Source: Ensifer sp. WSM1721 | GTDB lineage: Bacteria > Pseudomonadota > Alphaproteobacteria > Rhizobiales > Rhizobiaceae | Assembly: GCF_000513895.2 (NCBI RefSeq) | Contig: NZ_CP165783.1 | Coordinates: forward strand, 682,001-746,000 | Reading direction: 5' to 3' | DNA: 64,000 bases | In this document: piece after piece, positions 8,738 through 17,844 of the stretch | Numbering within the stretch: the stretch's first letter is position 1 | Layout of the letters: each line of letters starts with the position of its first letter | Position numbers and translations under genes: made by a program | The notes under the pieces: generated by a model | The model's input: the letters and a program-made list of their open reading frames with translations, nothing else | Database searches by the model: none | Told to the model about the DNA's origin: nothing

Positions 8738-9766
8738 GTGATTTTGCGTGCAGTTCTGTGCGGGTGCGGAGCCATGGCCAAAGGCTGGCTCAAGGCGATT
8801 GCCGCGGACGGTGAACTTCAGTCGGCAATCCGCATCGTCGGGCTCGTCGATGTGAACCCCGAAGCCGCCAGCGCGCTCGCCGCGGAGTTCGCCCTCAAGG
8901 ACGCCGTGATCGGCTCCGACCTCGATGCGGTGCTGACCGAAACGACGCCGGATCTCCTGTTCGACATCGTTGTTCCGGCCGCCCGCCGCAACGTGGTCGC
9001 CACGGCGCTGAAACATGGTTGCCACGTCCTCAGCGAAAAGCCCATGGCCGCGTCGCTCGAAGCCGGCCGGGAACTGATCCAGCTTGCCAGGGAAGCCGGC
9101 AGGCTGCACGCGGTCGTGCAGAACCGCCGTTTCATTTCCGGCGTGCGCCGCATCCGTCGTTTCGTCGAAAGCGGTGCGATCGGTGACCTCACCGGCATCC
9201 ACTGCGATTTTTTCATCGGCGCGCATTTCGGCGGCTTTCGCGAAGAAATGGAGCATGTGCTGCTCGTCGACATGGCGATCCACACATTCGACGCCGCCCG
9301 GTTCATCGCAGACAAGACGCCGCTTGCCGTATATTGCCATGAGGACAACCCGAAGGGCTCCTGGTACGCGCACGGCGCGGCGGCCACCGCCATCTTCGAG
9401 CTCTCCGACGGCGTGACCTTCAGCTACCGCGGCTCCTGGTGCGCCGAGGGTGCCAATACGAGCTGGGAGAGCGAGTGGCGGGTCATCGGCACGAAGGGCA
9501 CGCTGCTCTGGGACGGGGCCGAGGATCTGCGAGCCAACCGGGTGGCCGGCAGCCAGGGATTCCTGCGCGAGCTCGCCCCGATCGAGATTCCCGACCCGGC
9601 CGATCCGCGAGAGACGCATGGGCATGCCAGCGTGATCGCGGATTTCGTCAGGGCGATCCGGTCCGGCACGAAGCCCGAAACGGTGGGCGACGACAATATC
9701 AACAGCTTGGCCATGGTGTTCGCGGCGATCGAGAGCGCCCGTATCCGGCAACGCGTGACAATCTGA
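8738..9766 (+). CDS. Gfo/Idh/MocA-family NAD(P)-dependent sugar dehydrogenase
   Basis: 342 residues. A Rossmann nucleotide-binding start (LRAVLCGCGAMAKGWL) is followed by the family EKP motif with its catalytic-site lysine (SEKPM, Lys101) and a C-terminal substrate domain containing HTFDAARF. These enzymes oxidise or reduce sugars, inositols or glycosides. GTG at 8738 follows a GGGAGGGG. It is first in an operon with a sugar isomerase/epimerase and a CUT1 importer, so it probably oxidises the imported sugar in the cytoplasm. Exact substrate is unknown. Confidence 0.8.
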   Translation: MILRAVLCGCGAMAKGWLKAIAADGELQSAIRIVGLVDVNPEAASALAAEFALKDAVIGSDLDAVLTETTPDLLFDIVVPAARRNVVATALKHGCHVLSEKPMAASLEAGRELIQLAREAGRLHAVVQNRRFISGVRRIRRFVESGAIGDLTGIHCDFFIGAHFGGFREEMEHVLLVDMAIHTFDAARFIADKTPLAVYCHEDNPKGSWYAHGAAATAIFELSDGVTFSYRGSWCAEGANTSWESEWRVIGTKGTLLWDGAEDLRANRVAGSQGFLRELAPIEIPDPADPRETHGHASVIADFVRAIRSGTKPETVGDDNINSLAMVFAAIESARIRQRVTI

Positions 9767-9778
9767 ACGAGGCATCTG

Positions 9779-10681
9779 ATGAGCAATCCAGCCAAGTCCA
9801 TCCGCATCGGCACCATGGTCAGCGCCACCAAGGGCGAAGCCGCAAAGCGCATCGGCGAGATCGCCGACCTGGGCTTCGAAAGCTTCGAGCCCTTCTTCTG
9901 GCAGACCACGAACGGCCAGGATCTTGCAGAGCTCGGCAAGCGCTGCCGGGACGCGATCGGTGACCGCGACATCACCATTTCGACGCTCGGCATGTTCGGC
10001 AATCCGCTGGAGGAAACCGATATCGACCTCCAGACGCTCGAGGGCTGGAAGGATTGCATCGACAACGCCTATCATTTCGGTGCGACCTGCGTTGCGGGCT
10101 TCACCGGCCGCATCCGTAACCGGCCGCTCACCGACAGCTTGCCGCGTTACCGCAAGGTCTGGCGCGAACTCGCCCAACGCGCGGCCGACAAGGGCGTGAA
10201 GATCGCCTTCGAGAACTGCGCCATGGACGGCAATTGGGCGACCGGCGACTGGAACATCGCCCATAATCCGGATGCCTGGGAACTGATTTTCAACGAGACG
10301 CCGGACGATCACATCGGCCTCGAATGGGAGCCCTGCCATCAGATGGTCTATCTCATCGACCCTCTGCCGCAGATCCGCAAATGGGCCCACAAGTTTTTCC
10401 ACGTGCATGGCAAGGATGCGACGATCCGCTGGGATGTCATCCGTGAGCACGGCATCTTCGGCAAAGAGAAATTCGTCTTCATGCGCACGCCAGGCTTCGG
10501 CGACAGCAACTGGACCGACATCATCTCGGAACTGCGGCTCGCCGGCTGGTCCGGTTCGATCGACATCGAGGGCTGGCACGATCCGGTCTATCGCGACGCG
10601 CTGGAAATGACCGGCCAGGTGCACGCGCTCAACTACCTGAAACAGTGCCGCGGCGGTGAGTTCATCGCCGATCCGGCCTGA
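9779..10681 (+). CDS. Sugar phosphate isomerase/epimerase-like TIM-barrel protein
   Basis: 300 residues of the AP-endonuclease-2/xylose-isomerase-like TIM barrel superfamily. Metal-ligand candidates in the expected order are Glu145 (FENCA), Glu184 (LEWEPCH), His210 (HVHGKD) and Glu264 (DIEGWHD). It starts 12 nt after the dehydrogenase gene. Members of this superfamily act with Gfo/Idh dehydrogenases in inositol and 3-keto-sugar routes, as isomerases, dehydratases or glycoside-cleaving lyases, so an oxidation-then-cleavage or isomerisation role is the best inference. Confidence 0.75.
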   Translation: MSNPAKSIRIGTMVSATKGEAAKRIGEIADLGFESFEPFFWQTTNGQDLAELGKRCRDAIGDRDITISTLGMFGNPLEETDIDLQTLEGWKDCIDNAYHFGATCVAGFTGRIRNRPLTDSLPRYRKVWRELAQRAADKGVKIAFENCAMDGNWATGDWNIAHNPDAWELIFNETPDDHIGLEWEPCHQMVYLIDPLPQIRKWAHKFFHVHGKDATIRWDVIREHGIFGKEKFVFMRTPGFGDSNWTDIISELRLAGWSGSIDIEGWHDPVYRDALEMTGQVHALNYLKQCRGGEFIADPA

Positions 10682-10741
10682 GACATGCCTGACGGCCGGC
10701 GTGGAGGGCGCCGGCTGCGGGAAAACCAAGAGGAGGAGTTT

Positions 10742-11974
10742 ATGGATATCCGCAGATATGCAATCCTTGGCGCGTTCGCCCTTGCCAGTGTTTCCTTGCC
10801 GGCATTCTCGGCAAGTGCGGAAGATGTCACGATCAGCGTCTGGTCGCTCGACCGCGACATTCAGCCAGCACCGAACTTGATCAAGGACTTCAACAAGCTC
10901 AATACCGGAATTAAAGTCGAATATCGACAGATTCAATTCGACGACGTGGTCAGCGAAGCGATGCGCGCCTATTCAACCGGGCAGGCGCCGGACATCATCG
11001 CCGTGGACAATCCGGAGCACGCGCTCTTTTCGTCTCGCGGCGCTTTTCTCGATCTCACCGACATGATCGCCAAATCCTCCGTCGTGAAGACGGAGAATTA
11101 TTTCCCCGGGCCGCTCGCTTCGGTCACCTGGGAAGGCAAATATTACGGCATTCCGAAGGCGACCAACACGATCGCGCTTTACTACAACAAGGACATGTTC
11201 AAGGCGAAAGGCCTTGATCCGGAGAAGCCGCCGCAGACCTGGGACGAACTCGTCGAAGCGGCGCGCAAGCTGACGGACCCGGCCGCGAACGTGTACGGCC
11301 TTGCCTTCTCCGCCAAGGCGAACGAGGAGGGGACTTTCCAGTTTCTGCCTTGGGCGCAAATGGCAGGCGGCGGCTACGACAAGATCAACTCCGAGGGTGC
11401 GGTGAAGGCGCTCGACATCTGGAAGAGGATCCTCGACGAGAAGCTCGCTTCTCCCGATAGTCTGACACGCGGTCAATGGGATTCAACCGGCACCTTCAAT
11501 TCCGGCAATGCGGCGATGGCGATCTCCGGCCCCTGGGAACTCGACCGCATGATCCAGGAGGCGAAGTTCGACTGGGGCGTGACGCTGCTGCCGGTGCCGG
11601 AAGTCGGCGCCGAACGCTCATCTGCGATGGGTGATTTCAACTGGGCGATCTTCGCCAGCAGCGAGCACCCCGAGGAAGCCTTCAAGGTACTCGAATATTT
11701 TGTCTCGCAGGACGCCCGGATGTTTAAGGATTTCGGGCAACTGCCGGCGCGGTCCGACATCGCCATTCCGCCGACCGGTGAGCCGAAGAAGGATGCGGCG
11801 CTCAAGGTCTTCGTCGAGCAGTTGAAATACGCAAAACCGCGCGGCCCGCATCCGGAATGGCCGAAAATTTCCAAGGCTATCCAGGACGCGATCCAGGCTG
11901 CTTTGACCGGGCAGATGAGTTCGAAGGAAGCGCTCGACCAGGCAGCCGAAAAAATCAAGGCGGTTCTGGGCTGA
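10742..11974 (+). CDS. Extracellular sugar-binding protein of a CUT1 ABC transporter
   Basis: About 410 residues. A signal peptide ([20 protein letters not shown], cleavage near SASA-EDVTI) is followed by a MalE-like fold: [29 protein letters not shown] and [15 protein letters not shown] at 10742 has GAGGAGGAG just upstream. It is the ligand-capturing subunit for the permeases and ATPase that follow. The dehydrogenase and isomerase upstream suggest that the ligand is a cyclitol, glycoside or modified sugar that is oxidised after import. Confidence 0.85.
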   Translation: MDIRRYAILGAFALASVSLPAFSASAEDVTISVWSLDRDIQPAPNLIKDFNKLNTGIKVEYRQIQFDDVVSEAMRAYSTGQAPDIIAVDNPEHALFSSRGAFLDLTDMIAKSSVVKTENYFPGPLASVTWEGKYYGIPKATNTIALYYNKDMFKAKGLDPEKPPQTWDELVEAARKLTDPAANVYGLAFSAKANEEGTFQFLPWAQMAGGGYDKINSEGAVKALDIWKRILDEKLASPDSLTRGQWDSTGTFNSGNAAMAISGPWELDRMIQEAKFDWGVTLLPVPEVGAERSSAMGDFNWAIFASSEHPEEAFKVLEYFVSQDARMFKDFGQLPARSDIAIPPTGEPKKDAALKVFVEQLKYAKPRGPHPEWPKISKAIQDAIQAALTGQMSSKEALDQAAEKIKAVLG

Positions 11975-12093
11975 GAAGCCGTCGGTTCCATCAGCGGTAG
12001 CGTTCACCGGATTGCCACGGTTCGCTCGAATTTCCTCCCGAGAAGGCGATCTCCGGCTTCGGCCGGGATCGCCCACGGGACGGGGGATAGTCA

Positions 12094-12996
12094 ATGAAGA
12101 GAATTCTAGCCAGTGTAACGGACGGGAAAGGCTTCGACATAGGCCTCGTCCTGTTGCCGCTCGCCTTCCTGTTCATCATGTCCGGACTGCCGCTCGTCTA
12201 CAACGTCGTGATGAGTTTCCAGGAGGTCGACATGTTCAGCCTCGGCAGCTTCGTCCGGCCTTTCGTCGGCTTCAAGAACTATGTCGACCTGTTCTCGCAG
12301 CCCGAAACCCGGCCCATTCTCTTCAACACGGCGCTTTTCGTCAGTTCTTCGATCGCTGGCCAATTCCTCATCGGCTTTGGCCTCGCTCTCTTCTTCTGGA
12401 TGAATTTCCCGGGAGCGTCCTGGCTTCGCGGGCTCTTTCTCGTCTCCTGGGTCATGCCCGGCCTGGTCGTGGGCGCGATTTGGAACTGGATTCTCTCGGG
12501 CGATTTCGGCGTCCTCAACTTCTTCCTGCGGGAGACGGGTGTCATCGAAGGCAACATCTTCTGGCGCTCCGATCCGAACTATTCCCTCTGGGCCGTCATC
12601 ATCGCCAATATCTGGCTTGGCACGTCCTTCAACATGATCCTGCTTTCGGTCGGTCTGTCGGGAATACCGAAGGACCTCTATGAGGCAGCCGAGCTTGACG
12701 GAGCCAACGCGCTGCAGCGCTTCTTCACGATCACCCTGCCGATGATGCGCTCGACAATCGGCGCGATCATCGCGCTCGGCCTGATCTTCACCCTGCAGCA
12801 ATTCGACCTCTTCGCCGGCATTACCTCCGGCGGACCGAACAACTCGTCCAACGTGACGCAATATTGGGCCTGGGACCTTTCGTTCCGGCAATACGACTTC
12901 GCCAAGGGTGCGACGATCTCGGTCATCATGATCGTCTTCGTGATGCTCGCTTCCGTCGTCTATGTGCGCTCCACCCGCCATGAGGTCCGAGGATGA
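12094..12996 (+). CDS. Sugar ABC transporter permease (MalF-like)
   Basis: 300 residues with about six membrane helices and an EAA loop (DLYEAAELDGANALQRFFTITLPM). A ~120-nt gap separates it from the binding-protein gene. Its last 4 nt overlap the start of the next permease (ATGA), indicating coupled translation of the two channel subunits. Confidence 0.87.
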   Translation: MKRILASVTDGKGFDIGLVLLPLAFLFIMSGLPLVYNVVMSFQEVDMFSLGSFVRPFVGFKNYVDLFSQPETRPILFNTALFVSSSIAGQFLIGFGLALFFWMNFPGASWLRGLFLVSWVMPGLVVGAIWNWILSGDFGVLNFFLRETGVIEGNIFWRSDPNYSLWAVIIANIWLGTSFNMILLSVGLSGIPKDLYEAAELDGANALQRFFTITLPMMRSTIGAIIALGLIFTLQQFDLFAGITSGGPNNSSNVTQYWAWDLSFRQYDFAKGATISVIMIVFVMLASVVYVRSTRHEVRG

Positions 12997-13820
12997 GTGA
13001 TCAATTGCGCAATCGGGTGATGCTCGCCGTCGCGTTGCTGCTCGCGGCCATCTATCTTTTCCCACTCTACTGGATGTACATCACCGCGCTGAAGACGGGT
13101 TCGTCGATGTTCGCGACGCCACCGAAATTTCTGCCCAGCGAGCCGCAATGGGGCATCTACGCCTTCGTCTGGGAGAGCCGGAACATGGGGCGCTACCTTT
13201 GGAACTCGCTGGTCATCGCCTTGGGAGCGGTGTCGCTCATTGCGGTCCTCGGTGTCGGCTGCGCCTATGTGCTCGCCCGCTACCGCAATGCCTGGGTGGA
13301 TGTCGGCCTGTTCCTGATCTTGATGCTGCAGGTGCTGCCTGCATCGTTGATGGTGACGCCGATCTTCGTCGGCTTCTCGCAATTCGGCCTTCTGGATACA
13401 CCGCGCTTCGCGGTCATCCTGGCAATTGCCGCGAAGAGCATGCCCTTCTTCGTCGTCCTCGTAAGGGCGACTTTCATGAGCGTGCCGATGGAGCTCGAGG
13501 AGGCGGCGCTTGTGGACGGCAATTCACGCATCGGCGCCTTCTTCAACATCGTGCTGCCGCTTGCCAGGAACGGCATCCTCGTCAGCGCGATCCTGATCTT
13601 CATGCAGGCCTTCGGCGAGTTCGTGTATTCGAAGTCGATGATCCAGGCGGTCGAACTGCAGCCGGCAAGCGTAGGTCTCAACACCTTCATGGGACCGAAC
13701 ACCAATGAATGGAACAACATCATGGCCTACGCCACGATCTATGTGACGCCCGTTCTCGCCGCCTTCGTCCTCTTGCAGCGCCGCATTGTTTCCGGCCTCA
13801 CTTCGGGAGCCCTCAAATGA
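12993..13820 (+). CDS. Sugar ABC transporter permease (MalG-like)
   Basis: 275 residues, second channel subunit. The N-terminal helix (MLAVALLLAAIYLFPLYWMY), the ITALKTGSSMF segment and the EAA loop (ELEEAALVDGNSRIGAFFNIVLPL) are typical. It overlaps both the previous permease and the following ATPase by ATGA, so the three genes form one translationally coupled block. Confidence 0.87.
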   Translation: MSDQLRNRVMLAVALLLAAIYLFPLYWMYITALKTGSSMFATPPKFLPSEPQWGIYAFVWESRNMGRYLWNSLVIALGAVSLIAVLGVGCAYVLARYRNAWVDVGLFLILMLQVLPASLMVTPIFVGFSQFGLLDTPRFAVILAIAAKSMPFFVVLVRATFMSVPMELEEAALVDGNSRIGAFFNIVLPLARNGILVSAILIFMQAFGEFVYSKSMIQAVELQPASVGLNTFMGPNTNEWNNIMAYATIYVTPVLAAFVLLQRRIVSGLTSGALK

Positions 13821-14953
13821 CCCTTCAGATCGAGCTCAACGGCGTCAACAAGTACTACGGCGCCTTCCACGCGCTGAAAGACATCAATCTTGCGATAGAG
13901 AAGGGGACCTTCGTCGCTCTCGTCGGTCCGTCCGGCTGCGGCAAGTCCACGCTGCTGCGTTCGCTCGCCGGGCTTGAGAAGATCTCGACCGGCGAAATGA
14001 AGATCGCCGGCCAACTGATGAACAACGTGCCGCCACGCAAGCGAGACGTCGCGATGGTCTTCCAGTCCTATGCGCTCTATCCGCATATGACCGTCGAGGA
14101 GAACCTGACCTATAGCCTGCGCATTCGCGGCGTGAAGAAGGCGGAAGCCCGTAAGGCCGCGGAAGAAGTGGCGGCGACCACGGGCCTGTCGCATCTGATG
14201 AAACGCTATCCCCGCGAGCTTTCGGGCGGCCAGCGCCAACGCGTCGCGATGAGCCGCGCCATCATCCGCCACCCGAAAGCCTTCCTCTTCGACGAGCCGC
14301 TTTCGAATCTCGACGCGGCGCTTCGCGTGCACATGCGCAAGGAGATCCGCGCGCTGCACGATCGGCTGCATGCGACCTCGGTCTATGTCACGCACGATCA
14401 GATCGAAGCGATGACCATGGCGGATCATGTGGTCGTCATGCGAGATGGCGTCATCGAGCAGCAGGGCCGTCCGCTCGACCTTTACGACCGGCCGGCCAAC
14501 CGCTTCGTCGCGGGCTTCATCGGCTCTCCGGCGATGAACTTCATCCCGGCGAAGGTCGGCGAGGACGGCATGCATGTGGTTCTCGATCTCGGGACGGAGC
14601 AGCCGAGGCTCGCGCTCGCTGATCCGCTTGCGCCCGGCCGCGCGGTGACTGCCGGCCTCCGGCCGGAGCACATCCGCATCGTTGCCGCCGGGCAGGGCGC
14701 CTTCGACATTCCGGTCGGCGTCGTCGAATCGACGGGTTCGGCCACCTATATCACCTCGGCGACAAAGCCCGAACTGACCGTTGTGGAGACTGGGCGTTCC
14801 GCTGCTGCGAGCGGCGAACTCATCGGGCTCTCGATAGAGGCGAAGCAACTGCATCTTTTCGACGCCGAAACCGGCAAGCGGCTCGAGGCCGAGAGGGCGC
14901 GCGGCGACGCCGGTGCGCCTCGGCACCTGCATTTGGCGCAGGCTGCGAGGTAG
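13817..14953 (+). CDS. Sugar ABC transporter ATPase (UgpC/MalK-like)
   Basis: About 378 residues. Walker A is GPSGCGKST from residue 37, the signature is LSGGQRQRVAMSRAI, Walker B is AFLFDEPLSNLD and the switch histidine is in YVTHDQIEA. A C-terminal TOBE-like regulatory domain follows (GLRPEHIRI). ATG at 13817 overlaps the permease stop by 4 nt; an upstream in-frame ATG at 13709 would lie inside the permease gene. It energises the importer encoded just upstream. Confidence 0.9.
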   Translation: MTLQIELNGVNKYYGAFHALKDINLAIEKGTFVALVGPSGCGKSTLLRSLAGLEKISTGEMKIAGQLMNNVPPRKRDVAMVFQSYALYPHMTVEENLTYSLRIRGVKKAEARKAAEEVAATTGLSHLMKRYPRELSGGQRQRVAMSRAIIRHPKAFLFDEPLSNLDAALRVHMRKEIRALHDRLHATSVYVTHDQIEAMTMADHVVVMRDGVIEQQGRPLDLYDRPANRFVAGFIGSPAMNFIPAKVGEDGMHVVLDLGTEQPRLALADPLAPGRAVTAGLRPEHIRIVAAGQGAFDIPVGVVESTGSATYITSATKPELTVVETGRSAAASGELIGLSIEAKQLHLFDAETGKRLEAERARGDAGAPRHLHLAQAAR

Positions 14954-14963
14954 CGGACACCTC

Positions 14964-15056
14964 ACAGCTGCGCGTCTAATCAGACGCGCAAAGATCGCTG
15001 TAGCACTTTTGAATTGTTGCATGTTTCATCCTTAAATCGGATAGGACACATGCAGT
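14964..15056 (-). repeat. RIME1-like palindromic intergenic repeat
   Basis: Read on the minus strand it contains a first hairpin with CCGATTTAAGG and AAACATGCA, then the spacer AATTCAAAAGTGCTACAGCG, then a second hairpin built on GCGCGTCTGATTAGACGCGC. The order matches the copies at 23977 and 55698. It fills the convergent gap between the ATPase gene and the GntR gene, where it could act as a bidirectional terminator. The RIME1 name is from memory of its two-palindrome, ~100-bp structure. Confidence 0.75.
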
Positions 15057-15091
15057 GGACTTCGAGATGCGGAACGGGGACGCAAAGCGCG

Positions 15092-15832
15092 TCACCGACC
15101 GGTCTCTTGTGTCCTCAGATTCGTGATCAGTCGTTCCTGCCCTACGCGGATCACGTGCTCCATTGCGCTACGTGCGCCTTCCTCGTTGCGGCGCCCGATC
15201 TCCTCGACGATGCGGATATGCGCGATGGCGACGCGGTCGATCTCCGTCTCGTCGGCTGTCGGACTTGTGAGCCTGAAGACGCCCATCAGCGCCGCCTCGA
15301 TCAGGCTGCCGACGGTGCGCATGAAGGGATTGAGCGAGGCTTCGAGCAGGCGGAGGTGGAACTCGAGGTCGGCCATGGCGAGTGTCTGCGCGCTATGACC
15401 GGCATCACCCATGGCGACGGCTAACCGCATCATCCGGGCAATGTCCGCATCGGTCGCGCGTTGCGCCGCAAGACCCGCAGCATAGGGCTCGAGCGCCAGC
15501 CGCACCTCGGCCACATGGCGCAGGAAGTCCTCGTTGACGCCCGCGTTGAAATGCCAGGAAAGTACATCGCCGTCGAAGAGGTTCCAGTTGGCGCGCGGCA
15601 TGACGCGCGTGCCGATCCGCGCGCGAGCGACGACGAGCCCCTTTGCGGCAAGCGTCTTCATCGCTTCGCGCAGCACAGTGCGGGATACGTTGAAGCGTGC
15701 GGCGAGTTCCATATCTCCGGGAAGGATGTCACCGACGGCGAATTCCCCTCCGACGACCGCCTGGCCCAGTTCTTCGACGACAAGCCTGTGGCTCGTGCGC
15801 TTGCCGGGTCGGTTGCCGAAGATTGCCCGCAT
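15092..15832 (-). CDS. GntR-family regulator, FadR/FCD subgroup
   Basis: 246 residues. The N-terminal winged helix is typical of GntR (GEFAVGDILPGDMELAARFNVSRTVLREAMKTLAAKGLV). The C-terminal helical FCD domain has metal-ligand style residues (MADLEFHLRLLEAS, AHIRIVEEI). It is the last gene of the minus-strand ytfQ-R-T-yjfF-type cluster, 21 nt downstream of yjfF, so it is probably the local regulator responding to the imported sugar or an acid derived from it. Confidence 0.82.
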   Translation of the reverse strand: MRAIFGNRPGKRTSHRLVVEELGQAVVGGEFAVGDILPGDMELAARFNVSRTVLREAMKTLAAKGLVVARARIGTRVMPRANWNLFDGDVLSWHFNAGVNEDFLRHVAEVRLALEPYAAGLAAQRATDADIARMMRLAVAMGDAGHSAQTLAMADLEFHLRLLEASLNPFMRTVGSLIEAALMGVFRLTSPTADETEIDRVAIAHIRIVEEIGRRNEEGARSAMEHVIRVGQERLITNLRTQETGR

Positions 15833-15853
15833 CTCAGGCGGCCCTCCGTCTCG

Positions 15854-16822
15854 TCACGCGCGTAGCCGCTCGTGACGGGACACGCGGATGATCCCCTTCT
15901 GCAGAAGGATGAAGGCAAAGAGAAGCAGACCGATCAGGATCTTCGTCCACCAGCTCGAAAGCGATCCATCGAAGGTGATATAGGTTTGGATCAGCCCCTG
16001 GATGAAGATGCCGACTAGCGTTCCCGCGACGAAGCCGGAACCGCCCGTGAGCAATGTTCCGCCGATGACGACCGCGGTGATCGCGTCGAGCTCGACGCCG
16101 ACGGCCGCAAGCGAGTATCCGGCCGAGGTGTAAAGCGAGAACACGATGCCGGAGAGGCCGGCAAGCAGCCCCGAAAGGGCATAAATCCTGACCGTCGTGG
16201 CGGCGACAGGCACGCCCATGAGCTTCGCCGTCGCCGTGCCGCCGCCGAGCGCGTAGACATTCGTGCCGAAGCGGGTGCGGTGTGCGATGAGGATCCCGAT
16301 GGCGAAGACGGCGAGCATCAGGCCGCCAATGAGCGTGATCCGCCCTCCGCCCGGAAGCTTGTAATAAAGCCCCTTCAGGGTTGCGTAGAAGGGATGCTTG
16401 ATTGGAATTGAATCGATCGACAGCACGAAGGCCATGCCGCGGGCGAGAAACATGCCCGCAAGCGTGACGATGAAGGCCGGCATTTCCAGATAATGGATGA
16501 TCGCTCCCATCAGCGCACCGAAGGCGGTGGTGATCGCGAGGACGAGGGCGAAGGCGACGAGCGGATGCATGCCGCCATGCTCCAGTACGACGGCGAGGAA
16601 GACACCGGTGAAGGCGATTACCGCGCCGACCGAGAGATCGATGCCGCCGGAGAGAATGACGAAGGTCATGCCGACGGCGGCGATACCGAGGAAGGCGTTG
16701 TCGGTCAGAAGATTGCCGATCACCCGCGTCGAAAGCATGTTCGGGTATTGCGCGACGCAGAGCGCGTAGCTCAACAAGAAGATTAAGATCGTTGCCGTAA
16801 GCGGAAGATATTTCTGCTTCAT
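15854..16822 (-). CDS. yjfF: Galactofuranose-type ABC transporter permease YjfF
   Basis: 322 residues, CUT2 (RbsC-like) permease with 8-10 membrane segments. Stretches such as STRVIGNLLTDNAFLGIAAV, GMTFVILSGGIDLSVGAVIA and FDGSLSSWWTKILIGLLLF match my recollection of E. coli YjfF closely. It overlaps ytfT by 4 nt. With YtfT it would form the channel for the furanose form of galactose or a related sugar. Confidence 0.85.
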   Translation of the reverse strand: MKQKYLPLTATILIFLLSYALCVAQYPNMLSTRVIGNLLTDNAFLGIAAVGMTFVILSGGIDLSVGAVIAFTGVFLAVVLEHGGMHPLVAFALVLAITTAFGALMGAIIHYLEMPAFIVTLAGMFLARGMAFVLSIDSIPIKHPFYATLKGLYYKLPGGGRITLIGGLMLAVFAIGILIAHRTRFGTNVYALGGGTATAKLMGVPVAATTVRIYALSGLLAGLSGIVFSLYTSAGYSLAAVGVELDAITAVVIGGTLLTGGSGFVAGTLVGIFIQGLIQTYITFDGSLSSWWTKILIGLLLFAFILLQKGIIRVSRHERLRA

Positions 16823-17844
16823 TTTGCTTCTCGCTCGGTCGGTTTTCCGGCGGCCCGCGGAATGCTCAGGAATGTGAGAGCGGTACGGAAGCGCGGCGAC
16901 TGCAACACTAGGATGAAGACGATGATCGCCGCCTTGATGATGAGGTTGAACTCTGGCGGGAAGCCGGAGAGGAGGATGCCGGTATTGATCGCCTGAATGA
17001 TGATCGCACCGAGCACCGAGGCAGCAATGCTGAAGCGTCCTCCGAGAAGCGAAGTACCGCCGACGACGACGGCGAGGATGGCATCGAGCTCCAGCCAGAG
17101 CCCGGCATTATTGGCGTCGGCCCCCTTGATGTCGGCGGCGGCGATGATGCCGGCGATCGCGGCGCATAGGCCCGAGAGCACATAGGCGGCGATCAGAAGG
17201 ACCGGGGTGAGCACACCGGACAGCGTGCTTGCCTCGCGATTGACGCCAACGGCCTCGATCAGCATGCCGAGCGCGGTTCGTCGAACGACGAGCGCAACGA
17301 GAACGCCGAATACGAGCCAGATAACCACGGGCATCGGCAGGCCGGCGAAGGAGCCGCTGCCGATGAAGATGAGGCCGCCGTCATTGAAGGTAAGGATGGC
17401 GCCTTCCGTGATGAGCTGCGCGATGCCGCGACCCGCGACCATCAGCACCAGCGTCGCTATGATCGGCTGAATGTCGAGGACCGCAACGAGGATCCCGTTC
17501 CAGACGCCGCAAAGCATGCCGACGGAGAGCGTAGCGAGCAGCGTCACGCCCAGCGAATGGCCCGAGGTGATCAGGGAGGCGGCAACCGCGCCGCAGATCG
17601 CCATGACGGCGCCGACGGAGAGATCAATGCCTTTGGTGGCGATGACCACGGTCATGCCGATCGCCAAGAGGACGACGGGCGCGCCGCGATTGAGAATATC
17701 GATCAGGCTGCCATAGAGGCGTCCGTTCTGGATCTCAAGATTGAGGAAACCGGGAAAGACGATTGAAACCGCTGCAACAATCGTCGCCAGAGCAATGAGT
17801 TGCGGCAGCAGCCGGGTGAGATAGATTCTGACGAGCGAAATCAC
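16819..17844 (-). CDS. ytfT: Galactofuranose-type ABC transporter permease YtfT
   Basis: 341 residues, CUT2 permease. IDILNRGAPVVLLAIGMTVV, GIIAAADIKGADANNAGLWL and LLSGFPPEFN match the E. coli YtfT pattern. It starts with GTG at 17844, overlapping the ytfR stop as GTGA, and its own end overlaps yjfF by 4 nt. Two distinct permeases with one duplicated ATPase is the characteristic YtfQRT-YjfF composition. Confidence 0.85.
   Translation of the reverse strand: MISLVRIYLTRLLPQLIALATIVAAVSIVFPGFLNLEIQNGRLYGSLIDILNRGAPVVLLAIGMTVVIATKGIDLSVGAVMAICGAVAASLITSGHSLGVTLLATLSVGMLCGVWNGILVAVLDIQPIIATLVLMVAGRGIAQLITEGAILTFNDGGLIFIGSGSFAGLPMPVVIWLVFGVLVALVVRRTALGMLIEAVGVNREASTLSGVLTPVLLIAAYVLSGLCAAIAGIIAAADIKGADANNAGLWLELDAILAVVVGGTSLLGGRFSIAASVLGAIIIQAINTGILLSGFPPEFNLIIKAAIIVFILVLQSPRFRTALTFLSIPRAAGKPTEREAK

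Noticed and set aside
8630..10936. 768-residue ORF on the minus strand
   Set aside because: It lies opposite the dehydrogenase and isomerase genes, whose families are clear; the antisense protein has low complexity and no domain.
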